A stretch of 64,000 nt of DNA from Sarcocystis neurona (taxonomy: Eukaryota; Apicomplexa; Conoidasida; Eucoccidiorida; Sarcocystidae): NCBI GenBank assembly GCA_000727475.1, contig KL647335.1, positions 1-64,000 on the forward strand, written 5' to 3'. A program made the position numbers and the translations under genes. This document shows, in pieces, positions 36,001-45,000 of the stretch. Positions within the stretch are counted from its first letter, which is position 1, and the number at the start of each line of letters is the position of its first letter. The notes beneath the pieces are model-generated. The model was not told the origin of the DNA, did no database searches, and worked only from the letters and a program-made list of their open reading frames with translations.

Positions 36001-39000
36001 CTTGTCTGCAGCAGGGAAAGTCCTGCCTGCAGAGCTAGCAGCAAGAGCAACAGCAGCGGCAACAGCACGAGCAGTACGAAAAGCAGCGGTGAGGAAGAGG
36101 ACAGAGGCCACGGCAGCAGTGGCAGCAGCAGCTGCTGCGAAGAAGAAGAAGAAAAGAAGGAGAACGGCAGCACCGGAGGAGGGTTCAGCAGCGGGAGCAA
36201 CAAGGAAGAAGAGAAAATCAGGCACAGCAGCAGCGTCTCCAGTGAAGCCGGAAGCGGCAGCAGCAGCAGCAGGCCCGGGAGGAAGAGGGGCGGGCAGCAG
36301 AGGGGAAACAACAGCAGCGGCGCGGTGAAAACTGAGCTCACTGAAGAGGACCGAGAAGCAGAGAAAGAAAAGGAGGAGGGGAAAGGCAGTGACTCTTCAA
36401 AGGGCGAGGCGAAGCTGCAGAGAAACGAAAAAGCGGAAGTGCAGGCGTCGACAGCAGCAGCGGATGCCGCGACAACAGGAGAAGGGGTTGCCTCGTCGAC
36501 AGCAGGGGCTGCCGCTTCGACAGCAGCATCAGCAGCGGCTCTCGAAGCAGCAAGAGAAGGAGAAGACGCAGCCGCCGAGGAGAAAGCAGCGATGACGTAC
36601 GAGTTGAAAGTCGGAGGAGGTCGCTGGTGTTTAACAGGGACTCCACTTCAGAATCGCGTTGGCGAGCTCTTCAGTCTTATCAAATTTCTTCGAGTGTACC
36701 CGTACGCTTATTATTTCTGCAAGAAAAACGGCTGCCAGTGCCGCTCTCTCCACTTCCGCTTTATCGAAGGCAGGTAAGATAAGAACCAACTGAGGTCGCA
36801 AAGAGGCAACGGCGAAGCAACAGCAGCAGCAGCAGAAGCGGCAGCACAGACTTGCGGTGAAGCAGCAGAGGCTGGACAGACTGCAGCAGCAATGGCCGCA
36901 GCAGCAGATGCGGCACGTGCGACTGAAGCCGGAGAAAAGAGGTATATGTATAATGTGTAGAGAGCAAGTCGGCTGGCTACTTGGTGGCGGCGGGGAAGCA
37001 GGTGCGGAAGAAGCGGAAGTAGCAGCAGAGGCAGAGGCACAAAAATAAGAAGCACCTGCGGAGCAGAGGCAGCAGCAGCGTCCAGGCGCCCTTGATCAAA
37101 ACAACTTCCACCTGTACGTGCTGCTCTACGGTTACATCCGTGTGGGACACAAGTATAACCTAATATATATATATATATATACGTCTGTGTGTGTATATAT
37201 ACACACGGGACACAAATATCAACATATATATGTATATATATGCGTGCGTGTGTGTGTACATATAAGTAGGGGACACAAGTATCACCTAATATATATACAT
37301 GTGTATGTATGTGCGTGTGTGTATATGTACGTGTACATGTGCACGTACATACATATATATATGCGTATATATCTACATAGATACATGCACATATATGTAC
37401 ATATATATGTATATATCTAGAGCTGATAATGCTGTGTAAAGAACTTGTGTGGACACTGCTGAGATGCTGACGTGTCATGCGACTGGCTGCATGAGACGTA
37501 TATCGACGCGTAAATGTGCGTTCTGCCATGCGACGGCGTTAGTGATGTGTACACGTCTGTGTAGAGAAGTGGGCAATTGCTCGACGGGCCGCACCGAATA
37601 GTTATCTCTTCACACCAGTAGGATACGAGCCTGAGTGCGGTGTACGTACACCGGCGACCACCCACGGTGGTGGAGATACGACCTTGGAGGCGTGTGAACG
37701 GCACGTTTTTCTCACCCATTTTCGAGACTGTGAAAGCAGGTTGATAATACCTCTGCATGCCGTTGTGATGGCCATCCTTTTGTTCCAGGAACGGCATATA
37801 TACATATATATATATATATATATGCTCTGCGTAGGTTTTTACCTGCCACACACGTGTCTGCGCGGCCTTTCACATATATGTATGTATATATATATATGGA
37901 TGTATACCTCTGTGCGTAGGTGTATACATATATGTGCACATGTATATCCGTCAAAGTTGTACAAAAGGGGCGGGAGGCAGGAGTATGTTTGTACAATATC
38001 CGTTGCATACGTAGAGCAGTGTTGTGGCCGTGTCAACGATAGGTACAGATTTTCACCGTATGTCATTCCTTTCCCTCCATATATATGTATATATATATAG
38101 TGGGACTTGGTGTGTGCGTCGTGACCTGCTTTATATTTAACTGCGAAAAGAGAGAGAGAGAGACGTAGTGTCTCATGTGTATATCTCTCTACCGATATAC
38201 ATATATATATTACATACATACACATATTTATATATCTGTATAGCGTTGACGACAGGTCTGCTGCAGAAGATGCGATTGCCTGTCACTTTTCTGCGGCAAC
38301 TGTTTTGCTGAAGGGGAATCGGCTCGAGCTGACTTTTCTGCGTTGTCTTCCGGCTGCTGCTGCGTATTCTCCTTCTCTTTTACCCATTTGCTTCACAACG
38401 TGCTGCTGCTGTTGCTGCTGGCGCTTTTCAAACGGTCTGGCTGGGAAGGTGCGACTCCTCCGATCCCACTTCTGTTTTGCAGTCACAGCTGCTGCTGCTG
38501 CTGGGTCGCGCTGACGCTGCTTTGTTGCTGCCTCTGCTGCTGCAGTCCCGGTTGTTCCTTCGGTGCCGGTGCGGCTCTTTCTGGGAGTGTCTGTGTATAG
38601 ATAGGTATACCTGTTGCCGTTTTGTGCCTTGCAGTGTCTTTTGCTGCCATTCCGCGTCTGCGTTTGCTTTTACGGATAGCGCGCGTGCATGCGGCACTTG
38701 GCGCCTTCTTCGCGACCGGACTGCAGAGGCCGCTCCTGCTGCTGGTGCTGCGGCTGATGATGTGTGACGCAGGGAGTGCGTGAAGTGCGGTCATTCACGC
38801 ATGAGCCACTTCTCTCTCTTCAACCAGAAAGTGATTAATCCCATCAAACGCTGCGGCTTTCAAAATGACGGCATTGCTGCGCTGAACAATTTAAAACGAG
38901 ACGTAGGTTGTGTGTCTCCTCACGAGTTTCTCTCCGCACACAACATCTAGACAGCCCTTGCTTGCTTCGTGACGTCTTCTTCGATTACTGCTTCTTTGAT

Positions 39001-42000
39001 TATCGCCTCTTCGATTACTACTTCTTCGATACCTGCTGCTTACTTGTCGCCGCCGAAGAGACGTGCGCCGGCGTGTCTCCCGTCCTCCCCCCCGTGCAGC
39101 AGCGGGGCCCGACTGGGAGACGCGAGTCGCGCGACAGCCGCGTCCGGAAGGTAGTGCCGCGTCTCGCTTTTGACTCAGCTACGCAGACTCTGCCTTTTCT
39201 CAACAGTCCATGTGTATGTAGAGAGAGATATATAAGGGAAGAGAAAGAAAGAGACTGGTGTATCTCTATGTTGCTGCTGTCGGCTGGACCTGCTGCTGCT
39301 GCGGCTCATGAACGGGGTGTTTTGGGCTGTCGGCTGGACCTGGACCTGGTGCTGCTGCTTATGGACGGGGGATGTTGCTGCTGTTGGTTGGATTTGCTGC
39401 TGGAGCTACTGCTGCTGCTCTGTTGCTGCTGCGGGTGGGGGGCAGGTGCTGGACGTTGTGTTGCTGCGACGAACGAAAGTGGAGCGCGCGGCCGACGTGA
39501 AGTTGCCGCCGCTGATCGTCCGCATTCGCCGGGACGCTCTGTCACCCGAAGAACGAGATTTCTATGAGTCTCTTTTCAAGCAAACTGCCATACAGTTTGT
39601 AAGTCAACAACGCTTTATCGACAGCAGTGTGGAATAGAATGGACAGGAAAACACATATAAGGACGTCTTATGCAGAAAGCGATATGTATATATATGTATG
39701 TAAGCATCAAGAGAGATATGTGTGTACAATAGAAAAATCGATATATATTTTTTTTAGAAAAGAAATATGTATATATATACGTACGTGTTACAAAAGAGAC
39801 ACATATGTAGAAGAGAAATAAGGACATTCCGTAGCTGTTGATGGATGTATTATCCGTACAATATGCTTCCCGAATATATACATATATATATATATATGCA
39901 TATATACATCTATATATAGATGTTACAAGATAGGTAAGCGTGTAAAATATATATGAACGTTTCGACAATACATATATTTATATACATCCTGCCGTGGCTG
40001 ATGAGAGATATTATAGAGAGCGAGATATACATATATATATATATGTATGTATCTAGCCACGTGTAGCTACACCGATGTACTAGACGTATCTGGACAAACG
40101 CTACGTATCTATATATAGCTCTCGATATATAGATATGGGTGTGGACGTCAGCGTCTCAATTGCTTACCTATTATAAATATATATATATATATGAGGAGAT
40201 AGATATGTGTCTGCTGATAAAGAGTGTACATCCTTCCTTTTCGAAGGAACAGATTTCGAATTTCCTTCTTTTCTTTATCTCTGCGTGCTGTACGCATTGT
40301 GGCGTGTTGCCTGACAATCGCGCCGGCAGCAGCAGGTCGTGTGTGTTGTAGTATATTATCAATGTGCATACCTGTACGTATATATATGTGTATGTATAGA
40401 AAGAGAGAGAAAAAAAGAGACGAAAACCCATACGTATAGAGAGAAAGGAAGGGTGGCGACTCCCCTTATGTAACAAGCACGCGTGCATTTGGACGGACAG
40501 GCATATATATATATATGTATATATGTGCGTACAGAGAATAAGAGGGGAATGCATGCGTGTGTAGAGGAAGGATTTGTCGCGGTCCTTCTTATATAACCGT
40601 TGGGCGTCCATTTGGACGGAGAGACACACACATATGTGAAGAGAGAGAGACCGGAAAAGATAGAGGGAGAGGGAAACCTCTGCGTGTATAAAGAAAGGAA
40701 AGTTCGAGGCTCTTTTTGTGTTACAGCCATACAACAGGCATATGTGTGTATACGTCGGTATATATAGAGACGGAACGGGAGATGGAGAGCGAGCAAGAGA
40801 GAGGAAAACTTATACGTCCCTAGAGAAAAAAGTTTTTGCGTTTCTCCTTATATAGCCGTAAGGCGCACATCTGGAGGGACACGCGTATATATGTAGGAGG
40901 CTTCGATTTACTCCTCAAGATAAATGAGATAGAGAAGGTCAACACTGAGCAGGACAGACGTGTGTGAATGCGTGCAGACGGAGTTGTACAGATATTTATT
41001 CAAGTGTATACGTACAGGATGCATTATCTGTATCTTTGTACACGGGGTTTCACACGTGAATGTTCGTCGAAGTACACTGGCTAGCAAAAGGATTCGCTGA
41101 CGTAACGTATTTGTAGATGTATTACACATACAAGTACACGTGCGTAGTATGCGTGTGGGCCTCTCTGTGGCTATTTATATATATAAATGTGTATGAATAG
41201 GCATAACACATATGTATTCTTATACACTTATATATATCATATATGAATATACACGCATATATGTGATCCTGCCTCTATCTGTCTCTCTGTATATATATGT
41301 ATGTATACATATGTATGAAGAGGTATATGTAGGGAGAAGATGGCAGCAACTTGTTGACTCGTTGAAAAAGTGGACAGCGTCACGAGATTCTTTCTTTTCG
41401 AGTTCCCTTTCTTCCTTGTGGATCCTTCTATCCGAACATTTGTGTCTCCTCCTTTTCTCGCCACGTGTGTTTCTCGTGGAGATGATTTTCTTCTTGACGT
41501 TTGTCCCGACGGCTAACAGTCTCTACACACGTGTACTGCCTCTAGTGTTTGTTGCTGCTGCTGCTGCTCGTGGGGCTGCGGTTGAGATACGACTCGAAGG
41601 AGAAGTTTTCCTTGCCAGAGAAAAGCGTCTCTCTATCTCGTCAGCAGATTATATCGTCTCGGTGCCTTATCTCGTGAATCGTTGCCGACACTGCGGCGAG
41701 CTTGACGCCGCTCCATACTGCTGCAGTCGCAGCAGCAGCAGTTGCAGCAGCAGTACCAGCAGGAGAAGCAGCTGTTGAAGGCGCGCAGGGTCGTTGCCGA
41801 GTAGTCTTCTTGTCACCGGCAGTGAGGAGTGTTTTTCCTTGAGCGATCGAGGCAGAGGCGTCGTCTCGTTTGAATTTTCGCTGTTTTTGCTGCTTCTGCT
41901 GTTCGCGCCGCAGGACGCGTACGTCGAAGCGGGCACGGTTCTCCACAACTTCGCCCACATTTTCGACCTTCTGTCTCGTCTCCGGCAGGCAGTAGACCAC

Positions 42001-45000
42001 CCGTACCTGCTTGTCCACGGGTCGCTCATGCCTCTCGACGGCGTCTCCCTTCTGCCGACCGCCTCGCGGAATGTCTCGGCCTTCGGCATTTGCGCCCTCT
42101 GCCAAGATGATGTGGAACACGCCGTGAGTTGTCGTTCTGTCTCCCTGTCTCTCTCCCCCTGTCTCTGCGTCTCCTTGTGTGTGCCCCTCTTCTCTGGCAA
42201 AATCTCTGTCTCTGTGCCTGTTTCTTCGTGAAGCTGCGTCTCTGTGTCTGAACGTTTTCCTGAATTTATCTCTCTGTATTTTTCTGGCTCGCTCCGTGTC
42301 CGCCTCTCCGTCTGTCTCGCCCCCTGTCTCTCGCTTCCCGGTTCTCTTCATCTCCCTCTGCCTTTCTTGGCCTCTCGAAGTCTTCCTTTCCCTCATCACG
42401 TGGGCCGCAGCTTTTCTCTCGCTTGGAGTCCTTCCCCCGAGGACGAAGCCACGAGCTTTTCTCTCTCTGAAGAGCAGTGTCACACATCAGTTTCTCTCTC
42501 TCTATATCTATATATGTATGGACGCATATATGTATATATATGTCCGTAATCAGGTATATATGTGTGTTCTCAGTCGTATGTATAGAGGATCCCTATCACA
42601 TATAGATATACGTATATATATACATATATCTATGTCCGCAGTTAAAAGTATATGTATGTCCCCCCAATTATATATGTGTGTGTGCATGTCGGCAATCACA
42701 TGTAGGTATTATCTCTGCGATTATTATATGTATATATATGTACGCAATTACACGTGTATGTATGTCCCCAGCTATACACGTATATGTGTGTCTCCAATTA
42801 TATATATATATATATATATGCATTTATTAACACATACGGCTATGTGTGTACGCAATGTGTATATACGTATATATATGTATGTATTTGTCCAGAGTTGTTT
42901 TTTCCGTGCGGAGGAAGAGCCGGGCTTTGCTCTGTTGCCGTCGCTCTCCACACACACGCAGATGAACATCACTCATGGGGTCATCCGTTTGAGGGAAAGC
43001 AGCTGTCGGTTTCCACAAGTGGGGCAGGAACGCTGCCCACGTCTTCGCTTGTATGACGTGCCCGCTTCTTTTCTTCACAGACGCACCGTCGAAGTTCCTT
43101 TATTTGCCCGTCTCTCGTGTTCGGCCGACGTGTGTCGCGTTTCTTTCTCCTCCCCCGCTCTGCTTCAAATTCTCGCTTTCTTTTCTCCTGCTGCTGTTCG
43201 AAGCTTTTTGTTCCGGCTCCCTTGTGCAGGGCGTCTCTCTCTATGTCGGGTGGCACGCGTCGACGTGGCGGCGCTACAGTCGAATTCATACGCGTGCGCC
43301 CGTTCGTTTTCTCTCTTTCACGCTCTCCGCTCGTGGACTTTTTTGTCCTACGACTGTTTACCTTACTCTTTCGCGAGTCTATCTTGAGATCTGTGGACAT
43401 CTGTAGAAGGAGGCACGTGCCTGTATCTAGTAAGCGGCTGGAGAGCACACGCAGCAGCCGAGAATTTCGGGTGGGGACACGCGACACGTGTGCACCACTT
43501 ATATACATATATATATATGTATCAAACCAGTTTGATTGGCGTGGTGACGGGCAGTTCATACACACGTATAGTTGTGTATATGTATGGTGGGGAGAGATTT
43601 TACACAAATGTATATATATGTGTACAGACATGTAGCATCTGCGTACATGCGCAGACGGAAAACAGAATATATGTATACTCTTGCATATGTGTGAACGTGT
43701 AGGGGCGTATTTCGTAGATTTATTTATATATAGAGGAAGAGAGATTGAATAACAGCAGACATTTCTCTCTCTCTACGTACATATATATATGAATGGAGGG
43801 CAGCCGAGAGTGGGCGTGGAGGCGTATAGTCCATGTGAAAGTAAAAGCGCGAGGCATTCTTGTCTTTACGGTATGCCACTGCTGCGTCGCCATGTATAGA
43901 GAGACGGTGGTCGAACCTTTGATGGTGCGCATGCAGGAACACCTTGTCGAAGCGTCGTGCGGGCATGCGTTTCATCGCGCGTGTCTTGCCGACTACGTGG
44001 CAAGCGCCCCGGTGGATGGAGGGGAGACAGCGGGAGCGGGAGCGGGAGGAGCAACAGCAGCAGCAGGAGATGGCAGGGGAGGAGCAGCAGCTGCAGGGAA
44101 GCCGGTGGAAGTGCTGGGGTGTCCGGCGTGCTACGCGCCGTTGACGGTGGATTTGACTGCGCTGCAGCAGGAGAAGGAGGAAGAGACATTTTCGCTGCCA
44201 GCAGCAGAGCGAGGAAGCCGCGTGGCAGCTGCGAGGGAGAGGCAGCAGCAGCCGCCGCGGCAGGAAGAAGGGGAGGACGAGGAGGAGCGGAGGAGGAAAC
44301 GCCGTGGCAGCGTGCAGAGCGGCACCGTGAAGAAGCGACCCCGGGGACGAGTTGTGGGGAAAGTCGGCCAACGAGAAGAGGGAGAAGAAGAAGAAAACGA
44401 AGAAGAAGAGGAGGAACCAGACGAGGTGCTGGAAGAGGAACGGCGCTATCAAGAAGCCGAAGATCTTCGAGAAGGAGCAGCTGCACCGCAGCCGCAGCAG
44501 CAGCAGCAGCTCCGAGGAGTCGCTGGGATCGAGCACTGGCTGCAGCAGGTCCACGGCAGCAAAGGCAAAGCACGAGGCATCATGGGGAAGATCAAAGCGA
44601 GTGAATTCAGAAGCAGCACCAAAATTGAAGCGCTGTTTCAGGTCAGACCTTTTTTCTGCCGGTGTGCCGCTACACACGAATCCGCACGTGCAGATACATC
44701 TACATACATGTATATATGTTACGTGTACATAGACGTATGTATACGTGCATGTTTAAGAAGAGAGCGAGAGAGAAAGAAAGAGAGAAGTCGATCACTTTGT
44801 GGGGCTCTTGCGGTACTTCTTACGTGTAAGTGTATCGCTATATGTGTGTGCGTCGAGATACAGCAAGGTGGATAATGTAGGTAGAGCCACCACCTGATTA
44901 TATGTGATGTCTACTGCTGAGTTGAACGGCTACGTATCAGACGTATTTTACAGACTTTCCTGTGCTTGGGGCACGTCTTTGTGCAATGAAGAGGCGCGAG

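Larger units (their letters stand above)
36774..38772 (+). other. RAD16-like intron 4
   Basis: GTAAGA...GACGCAG, 1,999 nt. It includes CAG-type sequence near 36810-37080, a three-copy GGGACACAA(G/A)TAT minisatellite (37143-37290), TA tracts (37804-37823 and others) and a CTG-rich 3' part (38350-38560, 38725-38755) before the acceptor. Confidence 0.75.

Noticed and set aside
33210..36341. Long minus-strand frames rich in Leu/Ser/Cys opposite the RAD16-like exon 4
   Set aside because: They are mirror images of CAG/GAA repeats. The plus strand has the SNF2 motifs, so these are shadows.
40380..40885. CRISPR-like array of spaced repeats
   Set aside because: Units are long, diverged and lack constant short repeats with unique spacers; a eukaryotic intron minisatellite fits.
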